Shown piece after piece: positions 33,386-41,623 of a stretch of DNA of 64,000 bases (position 1 is the first letter of the stretch; each line of letters starts with the position of its first letter). The DNA is from RGIG3102 sp964525015 (GTDB taxonomy: Bacteria; Bacillota; Clostridia; Oscillospirales; Ruminococcaceae), in NCBI GenBank assembly GCA_964525015.1, contig CAZGFY010000006.1, forward strand, positions 19,236 to 83,235, in the 5' to 3' direction. The position numbers and the translations under genes are program-made. The notes below the pieces were generated by a model. That model did no database searches, was not told the origin of the DNA, and saw nothing but the letters and a program-made list of their open reading frames with translations.

Positions 33386-33414
33386 TTTACATACATAAAT
33401 TATTGCAGTATAAT
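33386..33414 (+). promoter_or_regulatory. Sigma-A-type promoter of macrodomain/SirTM operon
   Basis: TTTACA, 17 bases, TATAAT, 21 bases before the start of the macrodomain gene. Confidence 0.65.
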
Positions 33415-33434
33415 ATATAAAAAGGGGTGCGAGA

Positions 33435-34211
33435 ATGAAAAAAGATGAAAAGTTATTGTTTTTAATTAAATATTTATTAAGTGAAGATGAAAGATATAAA
33501 AATCAAGAAATTCCTAAAGAATATGATAAACAGTTTATGCTTTTTAGGGCTTTATTAAACATTAGGCAAGCTAAAAATATAAGCGATGAATTTATAAATA
33601 TTCAAGATGAGTTTTTGCAAGAAATTTTGAATGAAAAAGAAATAACAGATATTAACGCTTTAAAAGAAATAAAACCCAATATAATTTTATGGCAAGGTGA
33701 TATTACCACATTAAAAGTGGATGCGATTGTAAATGCAGCTAATAGTGGGATGCTCGGATGTTTTTATCCTAACCATAACTGTATTGACAATGTTATACAC
33801 ACTTATTCAGGTGTTCAATTAAGGCTTGATTGCAATGAAATTATGCAAAATCAAAAAAAAGAAGAAGAAACTGGCAAAGCAAAAATTACAAAAGCCTATA
33901 ATCTTCCAGCAAAGTTTATTTTACACACAGTAGGGCCGATAATTTATGATAGTGTAACAGATGAAAAGTGCAGTTTATTAGCTTCTAGTTATCGTGAATG
34001 TTTAACTCTAGCAGATAAAAATAATATAAATTCAATAGCATTTTGTTGTATTTCAACGGGAGAATTTAGATTTCCAAATGATACTGCTGCTGAAATTGCA
34101 ATTAAAACGATTTTGGAGTATTTGAATAATAATAATACAAATATAAAGAAAGTGGTATTTAATGTTTTTAAAGATATAGATAGGGATATATATGAAAAGT
34201 TACTTAGATGA
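33435..34211 (+). CDS. Zinc-containing macrodomain ADP-ribosyl hydrolase
   Basis: The 258 residues contain an alpha-helical N-terminal extension of about 90 residues, then a macrodomain: ILWQGDITTLKVDAIVNAANSGMLGC, the zinc-ligand stretch GCFYPNHNCIDNVIHTYSGVQLR with two cysteines and a histidine, and FCCISTGEFRFPNDTAAEIA at the distal ribose site. This is the Zn-Macro class that removes mono-ADP-ribose and is nearly always paired with SirTM. AAAGGGG precedes the ATG and the last 20 bases overlap the sirtuin gene. In staphylococci and streptococci the operon also carries a GcvH-like protein and a lipoate ligase; neither is here. Confidence 0.92.
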   Translation: MKKDEKLLFLIKYLLSEDERYKNQEIPKEYDKQFMLFRALLNIRQAKNISDEFINIQDEFLQEILNEKEITDINALKEIKPNIILWQGDITTLKVDAIVNAANSGMLGCFYPNHNCIDNVIHTYSGVQLRLDCNEIMQNQKKEEETGKAKITKAYNLPAKFILHTVGPIIYDSVTDEKCSLLASSYRECLTLADKNNINSIAFCCISTGEFRFPNDTAAEIAIKTILEYLNNNNTNIKKVVFNVFKDIDRDIYEKLLR

Positions 34212-35040
34212 AATTAAAAGTGTAGTACAAAAACTCCAAAATGCACAAGCAGTTTTGATTGGTGCTGGGGCAGGGCTTTCAGCAGCTGCAGGGCACACAT
34301 ATTCTGGAGATAGATTTTTTGATAATTTTTTAGATTTCCATAAAAAATATGGGATACCTGATATGTATTCAGGTGGGTTTTATGAGTTTAAAACCCAAGA
34401 AGAATTTTATGCTTGGTGGAGTAGGCAGATTTATCTCAATAGATATAAAGAACAAGAAAGCGAGCTATATAAAACTTTAAGAAAGTTAATTAAGGATAAA
34501 AATTATTTTGTTTTAACAACAAATGTTGATAATATGTTTTTGGATAATGGCTTTAGTAAAGAAAGGATTTTTTATACACAAGGTAATTATGGGCTTTTTC
34601 AATGTAAAAATGCTTGTCATAATAAAACATATGATAATAAGGATATCATTTTAAAAATGATTAGTGAGCAAAAAGATATGAAAGTTCCAAGCTATTTAAT
34701 TCCGAAATGCCCGGTTTGTGGTAGTAAAATGGATATGAATTTAAGAAAAGATGCAAACTTTGTTCAGGATGATATCTGGTATGAAATGGGCGATAGATAT
34801 AGCAGTTTTATAAATGAAAATAAGGATAAAAATTTAGTTTTATTAGAACTTGGAGTTGGAATGAACACACCGAGTGTTATAAAATATCCATTTTGGCAAT
34901 TAACTTATAATAATAAAAATGCAAGTTTAATAACCATTAGTAAAGATACACTAGGCGTTCCAAAAGAGATTATTAATCAATCAATAGTAATTGATGAAGA
35001 TATTAAAAAAGTTTTCGAGGATATATTAAAACATAAATAA
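34192..35040 (+). CDS. Class M sirtuin (SirTM), protein ADP-ribosyltransferase
   Basis: The 282-residue Rossmann-fold sirtuin opens with VLIGAGAGLSAAAG (NAD loop), contains FVLTTNVDNMF, and two Cys pairs (FQCKNACH and PKCPVCGS) for structural zinc. At the usual catalytic histidine, TQGNYGLFQC has Q-G, the change typical of SirTM, which ADP-ribosylates rather than deacylates. Known SirTMs modify a lipoylated GcvH-like carrier, reversed by the linked macrodomain, as a redox-stress switch. Here the target is not encoded nearby. It overlaps the macrodomain gene by 20 bases and shares its promoter and terminator. Confidence 0.9.
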   Translation: MKSYLDEIKSVVQKLQNAQAVLIGAGAGLSAAAGHTYSGDRFFDNFLDFHKKYGIPDMYSGGFYEFKTQEEFYAWWSRQIYLNRYKEQESELYKTLRKLIKDKNYFVLTTNVDNMFLDNGFSKERIFYTQGNYGLFQCKNACHNKTYDNKDIILKMISEQKDMKVPSYLIPKCPVCGSKMDMNLRKDANFVQDDIWYEMGDRYSSFINENKDKNLVLLELGVGMNTPSVIKYPFWQLTYNNKNASLITISKDTLGVPKEIINQSIVIDEDIKKVFEDILKHK

Positions 35041-35091
35041 AATAAAATGATAGTAGATTTTTAATTTTCTACTATCATTTTATTTTATTTA
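35034..35091. terminator. Convergent terminator whose stem contains both stop codons
   Basis: Arms 35034-35057 and 35068-35091 pair perfectly over 24 bp with a 10-base loop. The stops of SirTM and the opposing xpt are both inside the stem, and A/T runs serve both directions. Confidence 0.85.
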
Positions 35092-35654
35092 AACTTTATA
35101 GTTCTATCAGAAATATCATCTAAAATAGCAAGGCTTTCAAGCTGATAACCCAGATTTCTTATTGTGTTACCACCTTCTTGGAATCCTTTTTCAATAACGA
35201 TACCAATACCGGCAACGTTACACTTAGATTGGTTTGCCACATCAATAAGTCCTAAAAGAGCATTTCCAGCAGCTAAAAAATCATCAATGATTAAAATACT
35301 ATCATCACTATTTAAAAACTTTTTAGAAACTGTAATAGTGTAGTCTTTTTTATAGGTAAAAGAATGAACTTCGCTTGTGTATAAATCACCATCTAAATTT
35401 TTGCTTTTAGCTTTTTTTGCAAATAATACAGGAACATTAAAATGCTGAGCAGCAATAGATGCAATAGCAATTCCAGAAGCTTCAATTGTTAGAATTTTAG
35501 TGATTTTTTTGTCTTTAAATCTTGATTTTAATTCTTTTCCGATTTCATTTAATAAAGTTATATCTAATTGATGATTTAAAAAGCTGTCAACTTTTAAAAT
35601 ATTTCCTTCTTTTAAAACTCCATCTTTTAGAATTCGCTGTTTTAGTAATTCCAT
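35085..35654 (-). CDS. xpt: Xanthine phosphoribosyltransferase
   Basis: The 189-residue protein begins MELLKQRILKDGVLKEGNILKVDSFLNHQLD, the Xpt signature, and has the PRPP loop SILIIDDFLAAGNALLGL and VIEKGFQEGG near the end. It converts xanthine and PRPP to XMP in purine salvage. GAAAGGG precedes the ATG. In bacilli xpt usually sits behind a purine riboswitch; the 122-base gap here shows none. It is a single gene, convergent with SirTM. Confidence 0.95.
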   Translation of the reverse strand: MELLKQRILKDGVLKEGNILKVDSFLNHQLDITLLNEIGKELKSRFKDKKITKILTIEASGIAIASIAAQHFNVPVLFAKKAKSKNLDGDLYTSEVHSFTYKKDYTITVSKKFLNSDDSILIIDDFLAAGNALLGLIDVANQSKCNVAGIGIVIEKGFQEGGNTIRNLGYQLESLAILDDISDRTIKFK

Positions 35655-35776
35655 TGGTAACCCTTTCTTTGGTTAAATATTTTATATTATATCAGTTGCC
35701 CTATGAAATAGTATATCATAAAATATTAAAAAAATGAATATCTTATTATTAAAAGTAATTAAAAAGGGGAAAAAAT

Positions 35777-36589
35777 TTGAAAGTTAAAAATATGGTGGTT
35801 TTTTTATATTTAGTTATAGCAGTAGTGGTTATCATATCTTTTAGTACAAATGGAACTGATTTAGCAAATACAAATTTTAATAAAGCAATTGATACTTTAT
35901 CATATCAGCTACAAAACCCACACTTATATGCGTTAAAACTAGATGAAAGCGTAGAAACTATATCATCAGAGGAAAAGGTGGTATACTTAACTTTTGATGA
36001 TGGGCCAAGTCCGAGAACAGGTGAAATATTAGACATTTTAAAAGAATATAATATTAAGGCAACATTTTTTGTTTTACAGCCACAAGAAGAGGAATATAGC
36101 GAATACTTAATAAGGGCTGCTGATGAAGGGCATTCAATTGGTATACATACAAGTAGTCATAAATACAAAGAAATATATGAAAGTGTAGAAAGTTATTTAT
36201 TAGATTTTGAAAATGCATATAGTTATATAAAAACTACAACAGGCTTAACACCAAATATCTTTAGATTTCCTGGTGGTAGCGTGAATAATTATAATAAAGA
36301 TATAATAAATGATTTAGTTAAAGAGATGACAAGAAGGGGATTTGTATATTTTGATTGGAATGTTGAAAGTAATGATAGTAATGAAAATTTATCATCAAAT
36401 TCGATTTATAACAATGTTATAGAAGGTGTTGGTGAAAAAGAGAGAGCAATAATTATAATGCATGATTCCTATACAAGAAAGACAACAGTGGAAGCACTTG
36501 ATGAAATTATAAAAACTCTTTTAGAAAAAGGCTATGTTTTTAAAACATTAGATGAAACAGTAGATCCAATACAATTTAAATTAAAATAA
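35777..36589 (+). CDS. Polysaccharide deacetylase (NodB domain), membrane-anchored or secreted
   Basis: The 270 residues have an N-terminal hydrophobic helix (about 5-22) followed by a NodB domain: YLTFDDGPSPRTGEIL (motif 1, catalytic and metal aspartates), EGHSIGIHTSSH (motif 2, metal histidines), FRFPGGS (motif 3), YFDWNVESND (motif 4) and IIIMHDSY (motif 5). It probably removes acetyl groups from peptidoglycan sugars outside the cell, which gives lysozyme resistance. I use the TTG start, because AAGGGG lies about 9 bases before it and 24 before the next ATG. It is monocistronic with a terminator behind it. Confidence 0.92.
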   Translation: MKVKNMVVFLYLVIAVVVIISFSTNGTDLANTNFNKAIDTLSYQLQNPHLYALKLDESVETISSEEKVVYLTFDDGPSPRTGEILDILKEYNIKATFFVLQPQEEEYSEYLIRAADEGHSIGIHTSSHKYKEIYESVESYLLDFENAYSYIKTTTGLTPNIFRFPGGSVNNYNKDIINDLVKEMTRRGFVYFDWNVESNDSNENLSSNSIYNNVIEGVGEKERAIIIMHDSYTRKTTVEALDEIIKTLLEKGYVFKTLDETVDPIQFKLK

Positions 36590-36621
36590 AAAACAGCTTA
36601 CCTTTAAAGGTAAGCTGTTTT
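36590..36621. terminator. Bidirectional terminator
   Basis: AAAACAGCTTACC and GGTAAGCTGTTTT form a 13-bp perfect stem around TTTAAA. It closes both the deacetylase gene and the opposing amidohydrolase operon. Confidence 0.85.
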
Positions 36622-36627
36622 AATTAT

Positions 36628-36804
36628 TTAAAATAGGAATAAGGAAATAATAAATATTAAGGCAATAATAAAAATTGGAAAAATAAAGGATGACTTTGCT
36701 GATTTTTCAAGATTTAACTTTCGCAGAGTATAAAATACTAAATAAACAATAAATATGAAAATTAAAATATACAATGTATTGTAATTATTTAAAACATCTG
36801 CCAT
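36628..36804 (-). CDS. Small membrane protein of 58 residues
   Basis: A short gene with AGGAAAGG 8 bases before its ATG. It reads MADVLNNYNTLYILIFIFIV, then a basic turn (YTLRKLNLEKSAKSS) and a second helix (FIFPIFIIALIFIISLFLF): a two-helix hairpin with a positive cytoplasmic loop. It starts 20 bases after the second amidohydrolase gene and is therefore the third gene of that operon. No family is recognised. Confidence 0.65.
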   Translation of the reverse strand: MADVLNNYNTLYILIFIFIVYLVFYTLRKLNLEKSAKSSFIFPIFIIALIFIISLFLF

Positions 36805-36824
36805 AAAACTTGCCTTTCCTTAAA

Positions 36825-37997
36825 TTATCCTTTTAAAACTTCGCCATTCATTATAATAGTTTCAGTTTTTGCTCTATAACTAAATAAATCATCACTCCAA
36901 ATAACGATGTCAGCATCTTTTCCAACTTCGATTGAGCCAACACGATTGTCTATTCCACAAATTTTAGCAGCATTAATTGTAAGTGCTTTTAAAACAGTCA
37001 TATAGCTTGCACCGTGATTTATAAATATAGCCGCTTGAGTTCTAATAAATTGAATTGGAATAACAGGGTGGTCTGTCATAATAGCGAATTCAATATCTGA
37101 TTGCTCTAGAATTTTTGCAGTATCGAATGATTTATTAAATAATTCAAGCTTTGATTTTCCACCAAAAGTTGGTCCAATGATAACATTAACATTTCTATCT
37201 TTAATAAACTCTGTGATTAAATGAGATTCAGTAGCGTGTTCGATACTGCCAGTTAAGCCGAATTCTTCCATAATTTGAACAGCTGTAACTATATCATTTT
37301 GCTGATGTGCGTGCATTTTTACAGGCAGACCATTGAAAACTTTAGCAAGTCCGGCAAGTTTTGCATTGTATTCAGGCTCTTTAGCTTCTTCGTTTCCATT
37401 TGCAAGTTCAGCTTCGTATTTTTTGATTTTTTCATCATATTTTTTAGCTTTAATTAGATTTTCTCTTAGCATTGAAGCAATAGCCATTCTAGTACCTGGC
37501 ATTTTACCTTGATTACCAAATAATCTTTTTGGATTTTCGCCAAGAGCAATTTTCATAAATGCATCTTCAACGATACACATATCTTCAATAGTTTTTCCAT
37601 GTGTTTTTAAAACACAGAAAGTACCAGCAAATACTTCGCCTGAGCCAGGGCCAGTTACAACAGTTGTTATACCAGTATCTAAAGCTGATTTAAATGCTGT
37701 GTCTTGAGGTTTTATAGCATCGTAACCTCTCATATGTGGAACAACAGGGTCTGTTCTTTCGTTTGTGTCATTACCAGGTTCAAGGCCTGCTTCTTGTGCT
37801 AAACCAATATGGCAATGAGCGTCGATTAATCCTGGTGTAACCATTTTACCATTAGCATCGATAACTTTGGCAGCTGGATAATCAGCTTCGTTTAGTTTGC
37901 CAAGCTTGGCAATCTTGTTTCCTTCAACTAAAATATCACAAATTTCATTGTTTATATCAGCCATACTATAAAGATTGGCGTTTTTAATTAATATCAT
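36825..37997 (-). CDS. Amidohydrolase, tandem copy B
   Basis: The 390-residue metal-dependent hydrolase is of the imidazolonepropionase-like group. GLIDAHCHIG gives the H-x-H metal pair, VKMHAHQQND and GSIEHATESHLI the following histidines, and IMTDHPVIP the metal aspartate; the composite beta-sandwich is closed by GKDADIVIWSDDLF. Sequence is mostly identical to the preceding gene, so the two arose by tandem duplication. GGGGGA precedes the ATG. No signal peptide. Substrate unknown: the family cleaves cyclic amides and related C-N bonds, sometimes dipeptides. Confidence 0.9.
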   Translation of the reverse strand: MILIKNANLYSMADINNEICDILVEGNKIAKLGKLNEADYPAAKVIDANGKMVTPGLIDAHCHIGLAQEAGLEPGNDTNERTDPVVPHMRGYDAIKPQDTAFKSALDTGITTVVTGPGSGEVFAGTFCVLKTHGKTIEDMCIVEDAFMKIALGENPKRLFGNQGKMPGTRMAIASMLRENLIKAKKYDEKIKKYEAELANGNEEAKEPEYNAKLAGLAKVFNGLPVKMHAHQQNDIVTAVQIMEEFGLTGSIEHATESHLITEFIKDRNVNVIIGPTFGGKSKLELFNKSFDTAKILEQSDIEFAIMTDHPVIPIQFIRTQAAIFINHGASYMTVLKALTINAAKICGIDNRVGSIEVGKDADIVIWSDDLFSYRAKTETIIMNGEVLKG

Positions 37998-38038
37998 TTA
38001 CATAATCCCCCATAAAAAGTTTATATATTAAGTAGTTA

Positions 38039-39211
38039 TTATCCTTTTAAAACTTCACCATTTAAAATGATAGTTTCAGTTTTAGCTGTGTAGTTAAATA
38101 AATCATCAGTCCAAATAATTATATCTGCATCTTTTCCAACTTCAATAGAGCCAACTCTATTATCTATACCACATAGTTTTGCAGCATTAATAGTTAAAGC
38201 CTTTAGAATTGTCATATAGCTTGCACCATAGTTTATGTAAATAGCAGCTTGAGTTCTAGCGTGCTCAAGAGGAACAACAGGATGATCAGTCATAACAGCA
38301 AACTCAATTCCGTTTTCTTCTAAAATTTTAGCCGTTTCAAATGTTTTGTTGAACACTTCAAGTTTAACTTTTCCAACTAGTGTTGGGCCAATAACGACTT
38401 TTATATCATTATCTTTGATATATTCAGTGATTAAATGAGATTCAGAAGCATGTTCAATAGTTCCTTTTAAGCCGAACTCTTTCATAATTTGAATAGCCGT
38501 AACGATGTCGTTTTGTTGATGAGCGTGCATTTTAACAGGAAGACCGTTAAATACTTTTGAAAGTGCAGCTAATTTTGCATTATATTCAGGCTCAGTTGGA
38601 TTTTCTTTTCCAGCCTCAACATCTGCTTGATACTTTTTCATTTTTTCATCGTATTTTTTAGCTTTTATTAAATTTTCTCTTAGCATAGCAGCGATAGCCA
38701 TTCTAGTTGCAGGCATTTTGCCTTTTGTTCCAAAAAGTCTTTTTGGATTTTCGCCTAAAGCGATTTTCATAAATGAATCTTCAACGATACACATATCCTC
38801 GATAGTTTTTCCGTGTGTTTTTAATACGCAGAAAGTACCAGCGAAAATTTCCCCAGAACCCGGACCAGTTGCAACAGTTGTAATACCAGCATCTAAAGCT
38901 AAAGGAAAGGCTTCATCTTGAGGTTTTACTGCATCATATCCTCGCATTTCAGGAACGATAGGGTCTGTCATTTCATTGGTATCATTACCAAAGTTTAATC
39001 CAGCTTGCTGTGAAACACCAACGTGGCAGTGAGCTTCGATAAGCCCTGGTGTAACCATTTTTCCATCAGCGTTAATAACTCTTGCGTTTGGATAATCAGC
39101 TTCGTTTAGTTTTCCAACTTTTGCGATTTTACTTCCCTCAACTAAAATATCGCAGATTTCATTATTAATATCTGCCATACTGTAAAGATTTGCGTTTTTA
39201 ATTAGTATCAT
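38039..39211 (-). CDS. Amidohydrolase, tandem copy A
   Basis: Also 390 residues, starting MILIKNANLYSMADINNEIC exactly like copy B. Metal motifs are GLIEAHCHVG (Glu where copy B has Asp), VKMHAHQQND, GTIEHASESHLI and VMTDHPVVP. GGAGGAATT lies upstream of the ATG at 39211; an ATG five codons earlier overlaps this site and is rejected. It is first in a three-gene operon with copy B and a small membrane protein, behind a good promoter. Differences between the copies cluster around DTNEMTDPIVPEMRG / DTNERTDPVVPHMRG, which may be the substrate side. Confidence 0.9.
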   Translation of the reverse strand: MILIKNANLYSMADINNEICDILVEGSKIAKVGKLNEADYPNARVINADGKMVTPGLIEAHCHVGVSQQAGLNFGNDTNEMTDPIVPEMRGYDAVKPQDEAFPLALDAGITTVATGPGSGEIFAGTFCVLKTHGKTIEDMCIVEDSFMKIALGENPKRLFGTKGKMPATRMAIAAMLRENLIKAKKYDEKMKKYQADVEAGKENPTEPEYNAKLAALSKVFNGLPVKMHAHQQNDIVTAIQIMKEFGLKGTIEHASESHLITEYIKDNDIKVVIGPTLVGKVKLEVFNKTFETAKILEENGIEFAVMTDHPVVPLEHARTQAAIYINYGASYMTILKALTINAAKLCGIDNRVGSIEVGKDADIIIWTDDLFNYTAKTETIILNGEVLKG

Positions 39212-39244
39212 TATAAATTCCTCCATTTTTAATTGTTTAAAATA

Positions 39245-39274
39245 AGTATATCATATCGATAATATTTTTTGCAA
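39245..39274 (-). promoter_or_regulatory. Sigma-A-type promoter of the amidohydrolase operon
   Basis: Minus strand TTGCAA, 18 bases, TATACT, 34 bases before the start of copy A. Confidence 0.6.
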
Positions 39275-39282
39275 TTAAAAAA

Positions 39283-39312
39283 CTAATCTATACTATTTTT
39301 AGTATAGATTAG
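39283..39312 (-). terminator. Terminator of the lipoprotein gene
   Basis: CTAATCTATACTA and TAGTATAGATTAG, a 13-bp perfect stem with a 4-base loop, followed by TTTTTT on the minus strand. It separates the lipoprotein gene from the amidohydrolase promoter. Confidence 0.85.
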
Positions 39313-39357
39313 CTAATTTTTTATCTTAAAAAGAGGTTAAAATGGATTTTTAACCAA

Positions 39358-40158
39358 TTAATATTCCGTATATTCGCTTAAATCAGGGAAAGAAATTTCA
39401 AATGGCTGATTAAATGAATTGAAAACTAAATCAATTTTAGAAGTTGCCTCTTCTGGAGTTTCTAAAGTGGCAGAAAGCATATGCATTCTAATTATAGTGT
39501 TATCTTCACTAACTATAAGTGTAGTATATACTATATCTCCGCTATCAATACTTCCCTCACTTGAGCCGAGGGCACTAGCTAATTCATCAAAATTTATACT
39601 GGAGCTTGAATCGTAATTAAATTCAAAAATTTTATTTCCAGTTTCGCTATCATAAGTTAATGTAATATCATTTGCATCATCAAAAGATGAAAAACTATTA
39701 AGGGTGTCTTGTGTGGAAAATAGGCTTCCAATATCGGTTTTTTCTTTAACTTTTATTCCCATAACTTCTATATAAGAATAGCCATCTTTAAAATACATAT
39801 CAAAAGAACCCATTACAGGTGCATCCATAGTAACTGCCATTAATGGATTATCTGGATTTGAAAAATCTGTTTGCACTTTCATATACACATCCATAGATTC
39901 TTCTGATTCTTCTTGAAAAGCAGACATAAAAATTTCAAAATCTAAGTATTGCGCATCACTAACAGTATTTAATGAATTTGCAACAATATCAAGTTCAGCT
40001 TTTGCCTCGTCCCCAGTTATAATGCTTGGGGTTGTTGTTTCTTCTAATTGTGAAGAAGTAATTTCATCGTTTGCCTTTTCTTGGCTAGAACAAGCCGAAA
40101 AGATAAGACTAATAGATACTAAAAAAGAAATAAGCAATAATTTTTTTATTTGTTTCAT
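39358..40158 (-). CDS. Lipoprotein, LolA/LppX-like (DUF6612-like)
   Basis: The 266 residues begin with a lipoprotein signal ending LIFSAC, so the mature protein starts CSSQEKANDE and is tethered outside the membrane. After an acidic linker, AELDIVANSLNTVSDAQYLDFEIFMSAF begins a fold of repeated long beta strands (VYMKVQTDFSN, MAVTMDAPVMGSFDMYFKDGYSYIEVMGIKVKEK), as in LolA/LppX-like proteins that cup a hydrophobic ligand. The function is unknown. AGGAGG precedes the ATG; it has its own promoter and terminator, so it is a single-gene unit. Confidence 0.75.
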   Translation of the reverse strand: MKQIKKLLLISFLVSISLIFSACSSQEKANDEITSSQLEETTTPSIITGDEAKAELDIVANSLNTVSDAQYLDFEIFMSAFQEESEESMDVYMKVQTDFSNPDNPLMAVTMDAPVMGSFDMYFKDGYSYIEVMGIKVKEKTDIGSLFSTQDTLNSFSSFDDANDITLTYDSETGNKIFEFNYDSSSSINFDELASALGSSEGSIDSGDIVYTTLIVSEDNTIIRMHMLSATLETPEEATSKIDLVFNSFNQPFEISFPDLSEYTEY

Positions 40159-40204
40159 AAAATAAATCCTCCTAATAATCGATAGATATAAATTTCATAC
40201 TGTA

Positions 40205-40234
40205 ATTGTATCACGGAGATAGTACAAAAGTCAA
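40205..40234 (-). promoter_or_regulatory. Sigma-A-type promoter of the lipoprotein gene
   Basis: Minus strand TTGACT, 18 bases, TACAAT, 46 bases before the lipoprotein start. Confidence 0.6.
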
Positions 40235-40279
40235 GCTTTGTGATATATTAATTATTCGAATAAAATATGGTTATTATAC

Positions 40280-40308
40280 TTTACAATGGATAAATTTTAT
40301 AGTAAAAT
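40280..40308 (+). promoter_or_regulatory. Sigma-A-type promoter of pyrH
   Basis: TTTACA, 17 bases, TAAAAT, 33 bases before the pyrH GTG start. pyrH is therefore not dependent on an upstream rpsB-tsf transcript. Confidence 0.55.
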
Positions 40309-40341
40309 ATAGAGAGAATAATTATAAGTGAGGTAAATAGG

Positions 40342-41046
40342 GTGTCAACATCATATAAAAGAGTGCTAATCAAATTAAGTGGTGAAGCATTAGCCGGTAA
40401 TAAAGGCTTTGGGCTAGACTACGATACAGTTCTAGAAATTTGTGAAAGCATAAAAGCTGCACATTCACTAGGAGCAGAAATTGCAATAGTTGTAGGTGGC
40501 GGAAATTTCTGGCGAGGAAGAAGTAGCGGGCAAATGGAGAGAACAAGGGCGGACCAAATTGGAATGCTTGCAACTGTTATGAATGCTTTATCAGTTGCAG
40601 ATGCACTAGAACAACTAGGAGTTGAAGTTAGAGTTCAAACAGCTTTAATGATGAATCAAGTTGCAGAGCCATATATTAGAAATAAAGCTACAAGACACCT
40701 TGAAAAGGGAAGAGTTGTGATTTTTGCTTGTGGAACAGGGAATCCATATTTCTCAACAGATACAGCAGCAGCTTTAAGAGCAGCAGAAGTTAATGCTGAA
40801 ATAATCTTTAAGGCAACAATGGTAGATGGGGTTTATGATAAAGATCCAAAAGTTTTTGCTGATGCAGTGAAATATGATGAATTATCATTTACAAGAGTTT
40901 TAAACGACCAATTGAATGTTATGGATATGACAGCAGCTACTATGTGCAGAGATAATAATCTTCCAATATTAGTATTTGATTTAAAAGACGATAATATAAG
41001 TAGAGCCCTTAAAGGCGAAAAAATAGGAACTTTAGTTAAGGAGTAA
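40342..41046 (+). CDS. pyrH: UMP kinase
   Basis: The 234-residue amino-acid-kinase-fold enzyme phosphorylates UMP to UDP. VLIKLSGEALAG, IVVGGGNFWRG, and DKDPKVFADAVKYDEL with TVDGVYDKDP-type VDGVYDKDP are family signatures; DMTAATMCRDNNLPILVFD is the C-terminal allosteric region. The start is GTG, with GAGG 8 bases upstream. frr follows after 6 bases. In most Firmicutes rpsB-tsf precede pyrH; here a lipoprotein gene on the other strand does. Confidence 0.96.
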   Translation: MSTSYKRVLIKLSGEALAGNKGFGLDYDTVLEICESIKAAHSLGAEIAIVVGGGNFWRGRSSGQMERTRADQIGMLATVMNALSVADALEQLGVEVRVQTALMMNQVAEPYIRNKATRHLEKGRVVIFACGTGNPYFSTDTAAALRAAEVNAEIIFKATMVDGVYDKDPKVFADAVKYDELSFTRVLNDQLNVMDMTAATMCRDNNLPILVFDLKDDNISRALKGEKIGTLVKE

Positions 41047-41052
41047 TTTATT

Positions 41053-41598
41053 ATGACAAAACCATATGAAGAAAGAATGAAGAGTGCAGTAAAGCATTTA
41101 GAGCAAGAATACACTTCGATTAGAGCAGGAAGAGCAAACCCAGCTATTTTAGATAAAGTTACAGTTGATTATTACGGAACACCAACTGCTATTAATCAAG
41201 TTGCATCAGTTTCAGTTTCTGAAGCTAGAACATTATTAATATCACCTTGGGATAAAACATTAATTAGCCCAATCGTTAAAGCTATTCAAACTTCAGATAT
41301 TGGAATTAATCCTATCGATGATGGACAAAGCATTAGACTAAACTTCCCACCTCCAACAGAGGAAAGAAGAAAAGCTTTAACTAAAGATGTTTCAAAAATG
41401 GCAGAAGACTCAAAAGTTGCAGTTAGAAATGTTCGCCGTGATGCAATTGATAAATTTAAAGCTCAAAAGAAAGCTAGCGAAATAACAGAAGATGATTTAA
41501 AATCATTAGAAGAACAAGTGCAAAAAATCACAGATAAATTCACAAAAGAAATTGATGCGATTGCAGCTATGAAAACAAAAGAAGTTATGGAACTATAA
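41053..41598 (+). CDS. frr: Ribosome recycling factor
   Basis: The 181 residues are close to the standard length of 185. Domain I helices include EEYTSIRAGRANPAILDKVTVDYYGTPT-like EQEYTSIRAGRANPAIL, and LNFPPPTEERRKAL and VRNVRRDA are highly conserved. With EF-G it splits ribosomes after termination. It follows pyrH closely and is separated from uppS by a strong hairpin with a T-run, so most pyrH-frr transcripts may stop there. Confidence 0.97.
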   Translation: MTKPYEERMKSAVKHLEQEYTSIRAGRANPAILDKVTVDYYGTPTAINQVASVSVSEARTLLISPWDKTLISPIVKAIQTSDIGINPIDDGQSIRLNFPPPTEERRKALTKDVSKMAEDSKVAVRNVRRDAIDKFKAQKKASEITEDDLKSLEEQVQKITDKFTKEIDAIAAMKTKEVMEL

Positions 41599-41623
41599 AA
41601 AGTCCCTGTAAAATGGAATTTAT

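Noticed and set aside
35655..35776. Purine riboswitch expected before xpt
   Set aside because: The gap is only 122 bases; I find neither the conserved core nor a terminator/anti-terminator pair.
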